Shown: positions 15,734 to 25,311 of the stretch, piece after piece
Position numbering within the stretch: position 1 is the stretch's first letter
Layout of the letters: the number at the start of each line of letters is the position of its first letter
Assembly (NCBI GenBank): GCA_900756155.1
Contig: CAAEJV010000006.1
Location: 1 to 48,401, forward strand
Source: Pasteurellaceae bacterium
GTDB lineage: Bacteria; Pseudomonadota; Gammaproteobacteria; Enterobacterales; Pasteurellaceae
Reading direction: 5' to 3'
DNA length: 48,401 nt
Program-made: the position numbers and the translations under genes
Notes under the pieces: model-generated
What the model was told of the DNA's origin: nothing
Databases searched by the model: none
The model's input: only the letters and a program-made list of their open reading frames with translations

Positions 15734-16594
15734 ATGAATTCAAAAAAACACTTAGGTCATACAGCCCGTAAACGCTTCGGACAAAACTTTTTACACGACA
15801 CCTCTGTCATTCAAGGGATTGTGGCAGCGATTCACCCGCAACCGAATCAATTCTTAGTAGAAATTGGCCCTGGGCTTGGTGCATTAACGGAGCCTGTTGG
15901 TGAGCTTGTCGATCATCTTACCGTAGTAGAACTTGACCGAGACCTAGCAGAACGTTTACGTCATCATCCATTTTTACATCAGAAGCTTACCGTGATTGAA
16001 ACGGATGCCATGCAATTTGATTTTGGTGAGCTTTATACACAAGAAAACCTAGCAGAAAAAGGCCAGAAATTACGTGTGTTTGGTAACTTGCCTTACAACA
16101 TTTCTACTCCATTGATGTTCCACTTGTTTAAATATCATGATGTGATTCAAGACATGCACTTCATGCTGCAAAAAGAAGTAGTCAAACGGTTATGCGCAGG
16201 GCCAAATAGTAAAGCTTACGGTCGTTTAACCATTATGGCGCAATATTTCTGCCAAGTGATGCCTGTGCTTGAAGTGCCACCTTCCGCATTTAAACCAGCA
16301 CCGAAAGTAGATTCAGCTGTTGTGCGTTTAATTCCGCATAAAGAATTACCTCACCCTGTAAAAGATTTATATTGGTTGAACCGTGTTTGCTCCCAAGCGT
16401 TTAATCAACGTCGTAAAACATTGCGTAATGCGCTTTCAACACTATTTTCACCTGAAAATCTGACCGCACTTGGTATTGATTTAAATGCACGAGCAGAAAA
16501 TTTAGCTATCGCAGATTATGCACGCCTAGCAAACTGGTTGGCGGATAATCCACCAGTAGATGTCAATAAAGATGAAATCTTAGATTCAGAATAG
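15734..16594 (+). CDS. rsmA: 16S rRNA dimethyladenosine transferase
   Basis: KsgA/RsmA: dimethylates two adjacent adenosines in the 3' terminal hairpin of 16S rRNA using SAM. 286 aa. HTARKRFGQNFLHD at residues 9-22, the SAM loop VEIGPGLGALTEP (42-54) and the catalytic NLPYNIS (118-124) are intact. An uptake core lies in the 3' part (16463-16471). apaH follows 17 bases later, as in many gammaproteobacteria. Confidence 0.98.
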   Translation: MNSKKHLGHTARKRFGQNFLHDTSVIQGIVAAIHPQPNQFLVEIGPGLGALTEPVGELVDHLTVVELDRDLAERLRHHPFLHQKLTVIETDAMQFDFGELYTQENLAEKGQKLRVFGNLPYNISTPLMFHLFKYHDVIQDMHFMLQKEVVKRLCAGPNSKAYGRLTIMAQYFCQVMPVLEVPPSAFKPAPKVDSAVVRLIPHKELPHPVKDLYWLNRVCSQAFNQRRKTLRNALSTLFSPENLTALGIDLNARAENLAIADYARLANWLADNPPVDVNKDEILDSE

Positions 16595-16611
16595 TAAAAG
16601 AGCGGTCAAAA

Positions 16612-17439
16612 ATGGCAACCTATTTCGTCGGTGATTTACAAGGCTGTTATGATGAATTACAGCTTTTATTAGAACGAGTAAACTTCAATCCTGTACAAGA
16701 TAAACTTTATCTTGTGGGGGATCTTGTGGCGCGTGGCGATAAATCACTTGAATGTCTTCGTTTTGTAAAATCACTTGGAAGTGCGGCACAGACTGTCCTT
16801 GGTAATCACGATCTGCATCTAATTGCAACCGCACTGGGTATTAAAAAAGTGAAGCCTCGTGATCGTGTCGATGCTATTTTTAATGCGCCCGATTTTGATG
16901 AACTTATTGACTGGTTACGCCATCAACCCTTACTTGTGCATAATGAAAAATTAAACTTCCTGATGGCACATGCAGGCATTTCGCCAGATTGGGATTTGGA
17001 AACCGCGAAATCTTGTGCAGCTGAAGTGGAACACATTTTACAGCATGGTGATTTTTATTATCTCATTGAAAATATGTATTCAGAACAACCCAATCGTTGG
17101 TCGCCAGATTTGCAGGGCTTAGCACGTCATCGTTACATTATTAATGCGTTCACTCGAATGCGTTTTTGCTATTCAGATCATCGCTTTGATTTTGCCTGTA
17201 AATCCTCTTTGAAAGATGCGCCGGCGGAGCTTATACCTTGGTTTAATTTGGATAATCCTCTTTATAAACAGATCCCGATTGTATTTGGGCACTGGGCAAG
17301 TTTAGTCGATGAGAATCTCCCTCAAGGTATTTATGCCTTAGATACAGGTTGTGTGTGGAATAATCGAATGACTATGTTGCGTTGGGAAGATAAACAGCTC
17401 TTCACACAAAGTGCGGTCAAAAATTACTGTGATTTTTAA
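16612..17439 (+). CDS. apaH: Symmetrical bis(5'-nucleosyl)-tetraphosphatase
   Basis: Hydrolyses Ap4A to two ADP; also removes Np4 caps from RNA in E. coli. 275 aa metallophosphoesterase with FVGDLQGCYDE (residues 5-15), YLVGDLVARG and VLGNHDLH as metal-site motifs, and FGHWASL later. Preceded by a degenerate uptake signal (AAGAGCGGT) that overlaps the RBS region. Probably co-transcribed with rsmA and the following gene. Confidence 0.97.
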   Translation: MATYFVGDLQGCYDELQLLLERVNFNPVQDKLYLVGDLVARGDKSLECLRFVKSLGSAAQTVLGNHDLHLIATALGIKKVKPRDRVDAIFNAPDFDELIDWLRHQPLLVHNEKLNFLMAHAGISPDWDLETAKSCAAEVEHILQHGDFYYLIENMYSEQPNRWSPDLQGLARHRYIINAFTRMRFCYSDHRFDFACKSSLKDAPAELIPWFNLDNPLYKQIPIVFGHWASLVDENLPQGIYALDTGCVWNNRMTMLRWEDKQLFTQSAVKNYCDF

Positions 17440-17448
17440 GGAAACACT

Positions 17449-18072
17449 ATGCTCTCACTTAATGCTGAATCTTGCGAACTGTTCAATATTCCGTTCTACC
17501 AATTCGCCCAGATGAAGAAATTTTGTCCGGAAGATATTCCGGCAATTAAAGCTGATTACAAATTACATTGGGATAACTGGAAAGCGATTATTCAAGAAGT
17601 GGCAAAGCAACTTGGCATGCCTTTTGCGAAACCGCATATTGAAAGTTGGACCAATGGCTGGCAGGTTCGCGCGCATTTCTTCGCTTATTTTAAATACGAG
17701 TTTAACCAAAATTCTGCAGCTATTTTTTCTGTGCTATTAAATCGTCGCCGACTAAGAGTATGTTTAGATTGGCATTGCTATCGTGCAAATCGCTCACAAA
17801 TTAATGTGCAACAATATAATCAGTGGCTTGACCAATTTGACTTCAAACAATTTGCCGATTTTGATATTTGGCGAGAAGATGAAAGCGAATATGGTGACTT
17901 TCGCCAAGTGAAACAAATTGCTGAAAAAGATCTCTTTTTACGATCAGAGGAAGATTTTTGGTGCATTGGTAAAAGCATTGAAAAAGCTGAACTTCATCAA
18001 ATTGATCCCGTTTCATTTATCACAAAAACCATTCAACAGTTACAACCGCTTTACGATCGCTGCCATCAATAA
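17449..18072 (+). CDS. HI_0552-family conserved hypothetical protein
   Basis: 207 aa soluble protein, no signal peptide or membrane segment. It is rich in Trp and aromatic residues (HWDNWKAIIQE, ESWTNGWQVRAHFFAYFKYE, VCLDWHCYRANRSQ). I recall a homologue directly after apaH in H. influenzae (HI0552); function unknown. RBS AAGGAA sits 7 bases before ATG and it is 9 bases after apaH, so an operon with rsmA-apaH is likely. Its stop is followed at once by an uptake core (18072-18080). Confidence 0.8.
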   Translation: MLSLNAESCELFNIPFYQFAQMKKFCPEDIPAIKADYKLHWDNWKAIIQEVAKQLGMPFAKPHIESWTNGWQVRAHFFAYFKYEFNQNSAAIFSVLLNRRRLRVCLDWHCYRANRSQINVQQYNQWLDQFDFKQFADFDIWREDESEYGDFRQVKQIAEKDLFLRSEEDFWCIGKSIEKAELHQIDPVSFITKTIQQLQPLYDRCHQ

Positions 18073-18172
18073 AGTGCGGTCATTTCCATTAAATTTTTTC
18101 GTCTTGTTTATTTGTTATGCTATCATTACATTAGTTTAACATTTTTAACAATTTTGCTTTTAGGAGTACTTT

Positions 18173-19507
18173 ATGAAAAACGTCGTTATCGTTGGCGGTG
18201 GCGCCGGCGGCATAGAGTTAGCGACATTTTTAGGTGACAAATTAGGTCGTAAAAAACAGGCTAAAGTGACGCTTGTGGATCGCAATGCGACCCACTTATG
18301 GAAACCCTTATTACATGAAATTGCTACAGGTGTGATGGATGATGGTACAGATTCTCTGAGCTATCGTGCACACGGTAAAAACCACCATTTTAGCTTTGAA
18401 CAAGGTTCGATCACGCGCATCAATCGTGAACAGAAATATGTCGAACTTGCCCCCGTTTATGGGCAAGAAGGCGATATGCTCGTGGTTGCACGTCGTATTC
18501 CTTATGATTACTTAGTGATTGCGATCGGTAGTAAATCGAATGATTTCAATACAAAAGGCGTGGCTGATAACTGTATTTTCTTAGACAGCTCAGATCAAGC
18601 ACTTCGCTTCCAACAAAGAATGTTGGAACTATTCCTTAAATTCTCTGAAAACCGCGCATTAGATGATATTGGTGAAGAAGAATTTAAACAGAAATTAGTG
18701 GATGAAAGTAAAGTCAATATTGCGATTGTTGGCGGCGGTGCAACTGGTGTGGAATTAACTGCTGAGCTTTATCATGCGACTGAAGACTTGTCTTCTTACG
18801 GTTACGGTAAAATTGATAATTCTTGCTTGCAAGTCACCTTAGTTGAAGCAGGTCCTCGCTTATTACCGGCTCTACCTGAAAATTTATCTGCAGCGGTATT
18901 AGATGAATTGCAAGAAATGGGGGCAAATGTGAAATTAAATACCATGATCACGGAAGCCCAACCAAATACACTTATCACCAAAGATGGCGAAGAAATCAAA
19001 GCTGACCTTATTGTTTGGGCGGCGGGTGTTCGCACTTCAACGGTGACACAGCAATTCGATGGATTAGAGCTTAACCGTATCAATCAATTAGTGGTAAAAG
19101 ATACCCTTCAAACTACGGTGGATGACAGTATTTTTGCCATTGGTGACTGTGCGGCATTAATGCAACCAAACGGTAAATTAGTTCCGCCAAGAGCGCAAGC
19201 GGCACACCAAATGGCAAAAGCTTGTGCAAAAAATATCTTTGCACTTTTTGAGCAAAAACCATTAAAAGCCTTCAAGTACAACGATAAGGGAACCTTGGTT
19301 TCTCTTTCAAGCTTTACCGCATTGGGTAGCATTTCAAATAAATTTGGGAAAAACCCACTGACTGTTCAAGGTAAATTTGCACAGTTTGCGTACGTGTCTT
19401 TATATCGTATGCATCAACATGCTTTGCATGGATGTATTAAGATTGGCTTGATTATTTTAGTAGATAAACTTAACCACTATTTAAAACCAAGATTGAAATT
19501 ACATTAA
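18173..19507 (+). CDS. ndh: Type II NADH:quinone oxidoreductase
   Basis: Single-subunit, non-proton-pumping NADH dehydrogenase at the cytoplasmic membrane. 444 aa. FAD-binding VIVGGGAGGIELA (residues 4-16), the NADH-binding IVGGGATGVELTAEL (about 184-198), and the second FAD element FAIGDCAAL (about 322) are present; the C-terminal amphipathic region follows. It stands alone with its own AT-rich promoter region and ends at a shared USS terminator with folD. Confidence 0.97.
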   Translation: MKNVVIVGGGAGGIELATFLGDKLGRKKQAKVTLVDRNATHLWKPLLHEIATGVMDDGTDSLSYRAHGKNHHFSFEQGSITRINREQKYVELAPVYGQEGDMLVVARRIPYDYLVIAIGSKSNDFNTKGVADNCIFLDSSDQALRFQQRMLELFLKFSENRALDDIGEEEFKQKLVDESKVNIAIVGGGATGVELTAELYHATEDLSSYGYGKIDNSCLQVTLVEAGPRLLPALPENLSAAVLDELQEMGANVKLNTMITEAQPNTLITKDGEEIKADLIVWAAGVRTSTVTQQFDGLELNRINQLVVKDTLQTTVDDSIFAIGDCAALMQPNGKLVPPRAQAAHQMAKACAKNIFALFEQKPLKAFKYNDKGTLVSLSSFTALGSISNKFGKNPLTVQGKFAQFAYVSLYRMHQHALHGCIKIGLIILVDKLNHYLKPRLKLH

Positions 19508-19510
19508 GAC

Positions 19511-19545
19511 AAAAAGTGCGGTCAAATTTAGCCGCACTTTTTTAT
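19511..19545. terminator. Bidirectional USS-hairpin terminator between ndh and folD
   Basis: AAAAAGTGCGGT..A and GCCGCACTTTTTT form the stem; one arm is an exact uptake core (19514-19522), the other has one mismatch (19531-19539). Flanking A- and T-runs serve both convergent genes. Confidence 0.88.
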
Positions 19546-19548
19546 TTC

Positions 19549-20406
19549 TTAAACCAGTTGATTGTTACGCTCATAGGCATAAAGTGTATTAAACATCAGC
19601 ATGGCAACTGTCATTGGTCCTACTCCACCCGGTACTGGCGTAATATAAGCCGCTTTTTGTATCGCCACATCATATTCCACATCGCCCACTAATTTGCCAT
19701 TGATACGGTTAATCCCCACATCAATGACTGTTGCCCCTTCTTTAATCCAATCGCCCGGAATAAAACGAGGTTTACCCACAGCTACCACTAAAACATCCGC
19801 CTGACGAATATGATGTTCTAAATCTTTGGTAAAACGGTGCGTTACCGTGACAGTAGCGCCTGCCAATAATAATTCAAGCGACATTGGACGCCCTACAATA
19901 TTTGATGCACCAACGATCACGGCATGCTTACCGTGTAAATCAATACCTGTAGTTTCTAATAATTTCATCACACCATAAGGGGTGCAAGCGCGTAAAGTTG
20001 GAATACGCTGACATAAGCGTCCCACATTATAAGGATGGAAACCATCCACATCTTTTTCAGGGCTAATACGCTCAATCACTGATGTGCTATTAATTTGTTT
20101 AGGCAATGGAAGTTGCACGAGAATACCATCAATGGTTTCATCGGCATTCAATTGATCTATCAGTTGTAGTAATTCTGCCTCCGACGTTGTTTCAGGTAAA
20201 TCATAGGATTTTGAAACCATCCCGATTTCCTCACAGCTTTTTCGTTTACTGCCTACATAAACTTGAGAAGCGGGATCTGCCCCCACCAAAATTACCGCAA
20301 GTCCTGGCGCACGTTTACCTTGAGCACGATAATGTTCAATTTTATTGGCAACATCCGATTTGATTTTTTTTGATAGTTCAGTACCTGAAATAATTTGAGC
20401 AGTCAT
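19549..20406 (-). CDS. folD: Bifunctional methylene-THF dehydrogenase/cyclohydrolase
   Basis: Interconverts 5,10-methylene- and 10-formyl-tetrahydrofolate with NADP. 285 aa. Signatures YVGSKRKSCEEIGM (catalytic Tyr/Lys region), QLPLPKQI and the NADP-site GASNIVGRPMSLELL are complete, with PGGVGPMTVAMLM near the C terminus. I start at ATG 20406, preceded by AGGAAA; an in-frame TTG five codons upstream overlaps that RBS. Confidence 0.97.
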   Translation of the reverse strand: MTAQIISGTELSKKIKSDVANKIEHYRAQGKRAPGLAVILVGADPASQVYVGSKRKSCEEIGMVSKSYDLPETTSEAELLQLIDQLNADETIDGILVQLPLPKQINSTSVIERISPEKDVDGFHPYNVGRLCQRIPTLRACTPYGVMKLLETTGIDLHGKHAVIVGASNIVGRPMSLELLLAGATVTVTHRFTKDLEHHIRQADVLVVAVGKPRFIPGDWIKEGATVIDVGINRINGKLVGDVEYDVAIQKAAYITPVPGGVGPMTVAMLMFNTLYAYERNNQLV

Positions 20407-20543
20407 GCGTTTTTTCCTCAAGATGGCATTAAGTAAACGTTTGCTATTTTAACTGACAACGCCTTATTTTACAAAGACAACAAAAGTGCGGTTGAAAAAC
20501 TGGAATAATTTTGAGCAATTGAAAGAGGAATCTAAAAAATTAA

Positions 20544-20571
20544 TTGACTGAAAAGAAAAGCTCACTATAAT
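20544..20571 (+). promoter_or_regulatory. Sigma-70 promoter of the tRNA-Pro gene
   Basis: TTGACT (20544-20549), 16-base spacer, TATAAT (20566-20571), about 14 bases before the mature tRNA-Pro start. Confidence 0.8.
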
Positions 20572-20584
20572 TGTGCTCAATCGT

Positions 20585-20661
20585 CGGCGAGTAGCGCAGC
20601 TTGGTAGCGCAACTGGTTTGGGACCAGTGGGTCGTAGGTTCAAATCCTATCTCGCCGACCA
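20585..20661 (+). tRNA. tRNA-Pro (anticodon TGG)
   Basis: Acceptor arms CGGCGAG and CTCGCCG, D arm with AGCGCAGC..GGTAGCGC, anticodon stem ACTGG/CCAGT with loop TTTGGGA, T loop GTTCAAATC, encoded CCA (20659-20661). 77 nt. Confidence 0.97.
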
Positions 20662-20713
20662 CTTCTTTTATATTTCCCTCGAAATTCCATACAAAAGATG
20701 TAACCCTTAAAAT

Positions 20714-20790
<77 letters not shown>

Positions 20791-20949
20791 TAACTCATCT
20801 CAATCTATCATTATTTTTCTAATTTGCTTTTTTAGCGAAACAAATCAATTCAACGCATATTTTATACAGAAGAAATTAATGTAAATTCTAGATCTCAAAA
20901 ATGATTAGTTTAAAAGATAGTTTTAAATTCAGAAAAGAAAATATTTGAA

Positions 20950-21039
20950 TGGCGGTGAGAGGGGGATTCGAACCCCCGATGCACTTTCGCACATACACGC
21001 TTTCCAGGCGTGCTCCTTCAACCACTCGGACATCTCACC
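20950..21039 (-). tRNA. tRNA-Ser (anticodon GGA)
   Basis: Minus-strand tRNA of 90 nt with the long variable arm of serine tRNAs. Acceptor GGTGAGA/TCTCACC, anticodon loop CTGGAAA, T loop GTTCGAATC, encoded CCA (20950-20952). The 159 bases between it and tRNA-Arg hold nothing I can call. Confidence 0.96.
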
Positions 21040-21164
21040 GTTTTGAAGTGCGTGAAATATAAAGATTTATCCAAGATTAGTCAAGTTTTTTGAGCTAGAA
21101 CATAAAAAATCCTTTTCCTTTTAGCTAAAATATAAACTTATCTCTTTTCTATCATTGTATTTTT

Positions 21165-22907
21165 ATGCAAATCAAATCACTCTTTTCTAAAAATGTGTTT
21201 TTAGCCGTAAAACCATTTAGCGCATTGAAAGAATCTTTCCGTGAAGGTTACGGAAAACAAAAATTGATAAAAGATATTATCGCGGGTCTCACCGTGGGAG
21301 TTATTGCGATTCCCCTCTCCATGGCCTTGGCGATCGCCAGCGGTGTTCCACCACAACATGGTCTTTATACGGCTATCGTAGCGGGTATTGTGATTGCATT
21401 AACTGGTGGATCGCGTTTCAATATTTCTGGACCAACCGCGGCATTTGTCGTGATTTTATATCCCGTCACCCAAAAATTTGGACTCAGTGGTTTGCTCATG
21501 GCAACGCTACTTTCGGGGATTATTTTAGTCATCATGGCCTTGTCTCGATTAGGACGACTAATTGAGTACATTCCTCTCCCCGTTACACTGGGCTTTACCT
21601 GCGGGATTGGCATTACCATCGGTACATTACAAATCAAAGATTTCTTAGGTTTAGATATTGCCCAAATGCCATCTCACTATATTGAAAAAGTGCAGGCTAT
21701 TTTGACCGCACTTCCGACGATTAACTGGGCTGATACCGCTGTTGGTGTCGTCACCTTATTTGTGCTCACCCAATGGCATAAACTTCGTTTACCTGTGCCT
21801 GGTCATTTACCTGCTGTGATTATTGGTACACTGATGGCATTAGCCTTAGGGCAATTTGGTTTCTCGGTTGAAACTATTGGTACGGCTTTCCACTATACCT
21901 TAGCGGATGGCACAACGGGAAATGGCATTCCGAATGTCTTGCCTGAATTTGCCTTACCTTGGAATATTCCAAACGCGCAAGGAGAAATCATTAATTGGAA
22001 TTTTGAACGCATACAGACTCTCTTACCTGCAGCCTTTTCAATGGCTGTATTAGGCGCGATTGAATCGCTACTTTGTGCGGTCATCTTAGATAATATGACG
22101 GATACCAAACATCATTCCAATAATGAATTACTCGCCCAAGGTTTAGGTAATATTGTTTCGCCATTCTTAGGCGGGATTACCGCAACCGCAGCTATTGCGC
22201 GCTCAGCAGCTAATGTGAAATCAGGAGCGGTATCACCAATATCGAGTGTCGTTCATGCACTCTTAGTCTTATTCTCACTATTATTCTTTGCGAATGCCCT
22301 GTCTTACTTGCCACTTTCTTCCATGGCTGCTCTATTGTTAATGGTCGCGTGGCATATGGCAAATGTGCCTGAAATCATTCGTTTGGCGCGTCGCTCAACA
22401 AAAAATGAAATTGCTGTGTTGTTCACTTGCTTAATTCTCACTGTGTTATTTGATATGGTGATCGCCATCTCTGTCGGCGTATTATTAGCGAGTCTCTTAT
22501 TTATCCGCACCATTGCAGAAATGACAAAAACGATTGAACAACCTGTGCCAGAAGATTTAGATGATGTGTTAGCTTATCGTATCAGCGGTCCATTGTTCTT
22601 TGCAGCTGCAGATAAACTCTTTGCAGATTTGCACGATAAAACCGTACATACCGATCACGAGATAAAACATATCGTATTACAATGCGATGCCGTGACTGTT
22701 CTGGATACAGGGGGCATTCATGCACTCATCCACTTTGTACAGCATATGTTGCCACATCAACAAATCTACTTGTGCAATATGCAATTCCAACCACTCAGAA
22801 TGTTAGTAAAATCTAACTCTGTGCCTGAATTGCAAAAAATTAACTATGGTACAGATTTACAAGATGTGTTTAATAAAATTCGTGAGTTTGAACAAGCAAA
22901 TCCATAA
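21165..22907 (+). CDS. dauA: SulP-family transporter DauA
   Basis: Inner-membrane SLC26/SulP anion transporter; the E. coli homologue DauA (YchM) takes up C4-dicarboxylates such as succinate. 580 aa with about 14 hydrophobic segments, the SulP signature AIPLSMALAIASGVPPQHGL near residue 45, SGPTAAFVVILYPV, and a cytoplasmic C-terminal STAS domain (about 455-575; VLDTGGIHALIHFV). Close similarity to E. coli DauA along the whole length supports the symbol; the substrate in this organism is inferred. Stand-alone gene, terminator follows. Confidence 0.92.
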   Translation: MQIKSLFSKNVFLAVKPFSALKESFREGYGKQKLIKDIIAGLTVGVIAIPLSMALAIASGVPPQHGLYTAIVAGIVIALTGGSRFNISGPTAAFVVILYPVTQKFGLSGLLMATLLSGIILVIMALSRLGRLIEYIPLPVTLGFTCGIGITIGTLQIKDFLGLDIAQMPSHYIEKVQAILTALPTINWADTAVGVVTLFVLTQWHKLRLPVPGHLPAVIIGTLMALALGQFGFSVETIGTAFHYTLADGTTGNGIPNVLPEFALPWNIPNAQGEIINWNFERIQTLLPAAFSMAVLGAIESLLCAVILDNMTDTKHHSNNELLAQGLGNIVSPFLGGITATAAIARSAANVKSGAVSPISSVVHALLVLFSLLFFANALSYLPLSSMAALLLMVAWHMANVPEIIRLARRSTKNEIAVLFTCLILTVLFDMVIAISVGVLLASLLFIRTIAEMTKTIEQPVPEDLDDVLAYRISGPLFFAAADKLFADLHDKTVHTDHEIKHIVLQCDAVTVLDTGGIHALIHFVQHMLPHQQIYLCNMQFQPLRMLVKSNSVPELQKINYGTDLQDVFNKIREFEQANP

Positions 22908-22913
22908 AACACT

Positions 22914-22947
22914 AAAAAGCGTGCTAAAATAAGCACGCTTTTTTTAT
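22914..22947 (+). terminator. Intrinsic terminator of dauA
   Basis: AAAAAGCGTGCT and AGCACGCTTTTT form the stem around a 6-base loop, followed by more T. Eight bases past the dauA stop. Confidence 0.93.
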
Positions 22948-22970
22948 CAATAAAAATAAAGGAATTCAGA

Positions 22971-23687
22971 ATGCGTCCAAATAATCGTGAAAATCATCAG
23001 CCTCGTCCAATTAAAATCACCCGTAATTACACGAAACATGCTGAAGGCTCAGTATTAGTGGAATTTGGTGATACTAAAGTTTTATGTACGGCGAGTGTCG
23101 ATGAAAGCGTACCGCGTTTCTTAAAAGGACAGAATCAAGGTTGGGTGACAGCAGAATATGGCATGTTACCTCGCTCTACACACAGCCGTATGCAACGTGA
23201 AGCGGCAAAAGGCAAACAAGGTGGACGCACCATGGAAATTCAACGTTTAATCGCACGTTCATTACGTGCAATGGTTGACTTAGAGGCTCTTGGCGAACGT
23301 TCTATTACCTTAGACTGCGATGTGATTCAAGCGGATGGCGGTACAAGAACAGCTTCTATCACCGGTGCAGCAGTAGCTTTATGTGATGCTATCAATGGTT
23401 TAATCGCTAACGGCACATTAAAAACCAATCCAATCAAAGGTCTCGTTGCTGCAATTTCGGTTGGAATTGTTGAGGGTGAGGCTGTATGTGATTTGGAATA
23501 TGTAGAAGATTCAGCCGCCGAAACAGATATGAACGTTGTGATGATGGAAGATGGTCGTATGATCGAAGTACAAGGTACCGCAGAAGGCGAACCATTCAGC
23601 CACGAAGAATTACTCACCTTATTAGGCTTAGCAAAACAAGGCTGCGAACAAATCTTCGCTGCACAACGTGAAGCATTAGGTTTATAG
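22971..23687 (+). CDS. rph: Ribonuclease PH
   Basis: Phosphorolytic 3' exoribonuclease trimming tRNA precursors and degrading structured RNA. 238 aa, full length. Motifs MRPNNRENHQPRPIKITRNY, LCTASVDESVPRFLKGQ, EYGMLPRSTHSR and CDVIQADGGTRTASITGA are intact. RBS AAGGAA is 7 bases before ATG. pyrE follows by 9 bases, the same pairing as in E. coli; unlike the frameshifted rph of E. coli K-12 this copy is open. Confidence 0.98.
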   Translation: MRPNNRENHQPRPIKITRNYTKHAEGSVLVEFGDTKVLCTASVDESVPRFLKGQNQGWVTAEYGMLPRSTHSRMQREAAKGKQGGRTMEIQRLIARSLRAMVDLEALGERSITLDCDVIQADGGTRTASITGAAVALCDAINGLIANGTLKTNPIKGLVAAISVGIVEGEAVCDLEYVEDSAAETDMNVVMMEDGRMIEVQGTAEGEPFSHEELLTLLGLAKQGCEQIFAAQREALGL

Positions 23688-23696
23688 GAACAAAAA

Positions 23697-24338
23697 ATGG
23701 AAAGCTATAAAATCGAATTTATTAAATTCGCCTTGAGCCGTAACGTGCTTAGATTTGGTGAATTTGCACTAAAATCAGGTCGAAAAAGTCCTTATTTTTT
23801 CAATGCCGGATTATTTAGTACGGGTGCAGATCTCGCTCGCTTAGGTGAATTCTATGCGAAGGCAATTCAATCAAGTGCGGTCGATTTTGATGTTATTTTT
23901 GGTCCCGCCTATAAAGGCATTCCGATTGCGACGAGCGTTTCCATTGCATTATTCAATCAATTTAACCGTGATACGCCTGTTTGCTTTAACCGCAAAGAAG
24001 CCAAAGATCACGGTGAAGGCGGTAATTTGATCGGTAGCCCATTAACCGGCAATGTGTTGTTAGTTGATGATGTTATTACAGCTGGCACAGCCATTCGTGA
24101 ATCCATGGCGCTTCTTGAAGCCAATCACGCGAAATTAGCCGCTGTCTTTATTGCATTAAATCGTCAGGAAAAAGGCAAAGGGGAACTGTCTGCCATCCAA
24201 GAAGTAGAACGAGACTATCAATGCCAAGTGCTTTCCATTATTGATTTAGATGATTTAATGCAATTCATTGAAAAAGAACCCGATTATCAGCAATATTTAC
24301 CTGCGATGCGGGCTTATCGTGAAAGTTATGGTGTGTAA
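23697..24338 (+). CDS. pyrE: Orotate phosphoribosyltransferase
   Basis: Converts orotate and PRPP to OMP in pyrimidine synthesis. 213 aa. FNAGLFSTG, the flexible-loop region CFNRKEAKDHGEGG, and the PRPP-binding VLLVDDVITAGTA (about 121-133) are present. Second gene of rph-pyrE; an uptake core lies at 23873-23881. A GC-rich hairpin follows at 24380. Confidence 0.98.
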   Translation: MESYKIEFIKFALSRNVLRFGEFALKSGRKSPYFFNAGLFSTGADLARLGEFYAKAIQSSAVDFDVIFGPAYKGIPIATSVSIALFNQFNRDTPVCFNRKEAKDHGEGGNLIGSPLTGNVLLVDDVITAGTAIRESMALLEANHAKLAAVFIALNRQEKGKGELSAIQEVERDYQCQVLSIIDLDDLMQFIEKEPDYQQYLPAMRAYRESYGV

Positions 24339-24379
24339 TTCATCACTTGAAAAATAAGAATAAAGCCATATTAATGTAA

Positions 24380-24401
24380 GGGCAGACATTTGCGTCTGCC
24401 C
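24380..24401 (+). terminator. Hairpin after pyrE, possible terminator
   Basis: GGGCAGAC and GTCTGCCC form an 8-bp GC-rich stem with a 6-base loop, 40 bases past pyrE. The tail (ATTATTG) is poor in T, so termination efficiency is doubtful; djlA may be partly read through. Confidence 0.5.
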
Positions 24402-24444
24402 ATTATTGTCAAAAGACCTTTTGACCGCACTTTAGGGGAAGAGA

Positions 24445-25311
24445 ATGTATTTTTTTGGAAAGATTATCGGCGTTTTTCTCGGTTTTAAATGGGGGGGCTT
24501 TTTTGGCGCTATCGCTGGACTTATTTTAGGCTCTATCGCAGATAAAAAACTCTATGAGCTTGGTTCAGTTAACTCTAGCTTTTTTAAGAAAAAAACGACT
24601 CGACAAGCACTCTTTATGCAAACTACCTTTGCGGTACTTGGACATTTAAGTAAATCCAAAGGTCGTGTGACAGAAGAAGATATTCAACTGGCGAATCAGT
24701 TGATGAACCAGATGCAATTAGATGAGAGCCATCGCAAACTTGCTCAAGAAGCCTTCCGTCGTGGTAAAGAAGCGGATTTTCCATTGCGTCAGGTGATTCG
24801 TGAGTTCCGCATTGGATGTGGACAACGCGCAGACTTGCTGAGAATGTTTTTACATGTGCAAGTGCAGGCTGCATTTGCTGATTCTCAATTACATGAGTCG
24901 GAAAAAGAAGTGCTTTATGTGGTAGCCGAAGAACTTGGTCTTTCCCGTATGCAGTTTGAGCAAATGCTGGCCATGGAAATTGCAGCTCGTCAATTTACCC
25001 AAGGTGGATTCTATCGCCAATACCAACAAGGCAGCTATCAACAGCAAGGTGGTTACCAATACCAACAACAAGGCGGATACCAACAATCTTCAGGCCCTAC
25101 ATTAAGCGATGCTTATAAAGTATTGGGCGTGAGTGAAAGTGATGATCGCAATGCGGTAAAACGTGCATATCGTCGTTTAATGAATGAACATCACCCGGAT
25201 AAATTAGTCGCGAAAGGCTTACCGCCAGAAATGATGGAAATGGCTAAAGAAAAAGCGCAACAAATCCAAGCTGCTTACGATTTAATTTGTAAAGTGAAAG
25301 GCTGGAAATAA
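24445..25311 (+). CDS. djlA: DnaJ-like membrane co-chaperone DjlA
   Basis: Type III membrane protein stimulating DnaK ATPase at the inner membrane. 288 aa: one N-terminal glycine-rich transmembrane segment (residues about 7-31), a TerB-like alpha-helical central domain, a short Gln/Gly/Tyr-rich linker (about 190-215, QQG/GGYQ repeats), and a C-terminal J domain (about 218-288) with HPD at 250-252. The stop overlaps the next start as TAATG. An uptake core precedes the RBS (24424-24432). Confidence 0.95.
   Translation: MYFFGKIIGVFLGFKWGGFFGAIAGLILGSIADKKLYELGSVNSSFFKKKTTRQALFMQTTFAVLGHLSKSKGRVTEEDIQLANQLMNQMQLDESHRKLAQEAFRRGKEADFPLRQVIREFRIGCGQRADLLRMFLHVQVQAAFADSQLHESEKEVLYVVAEELGLSRMQFEQMLAMEIAARQFTQGGFYRQYQQGSYQQQGGYQYQQQGGYQQSSGPTLSDAYKVLGVSESDDRNAVKRAYRRLMNEHHPDKLVAKGLPPEMMEMAKEKAQQIQAAYDLICKVKGWK

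Noticed and set aside
22971..23687. Possible rph frameshift as in E. coli K-12
   Set aside because: The frame is intact over the full 238 residues.
25015..25095. Gln/Gly repeats in djlA as a possible phase-variation tract
   Set aside because: The repeats are imperfect at DNA level and sit in a linker; no homopolymer or perfect tandem array.
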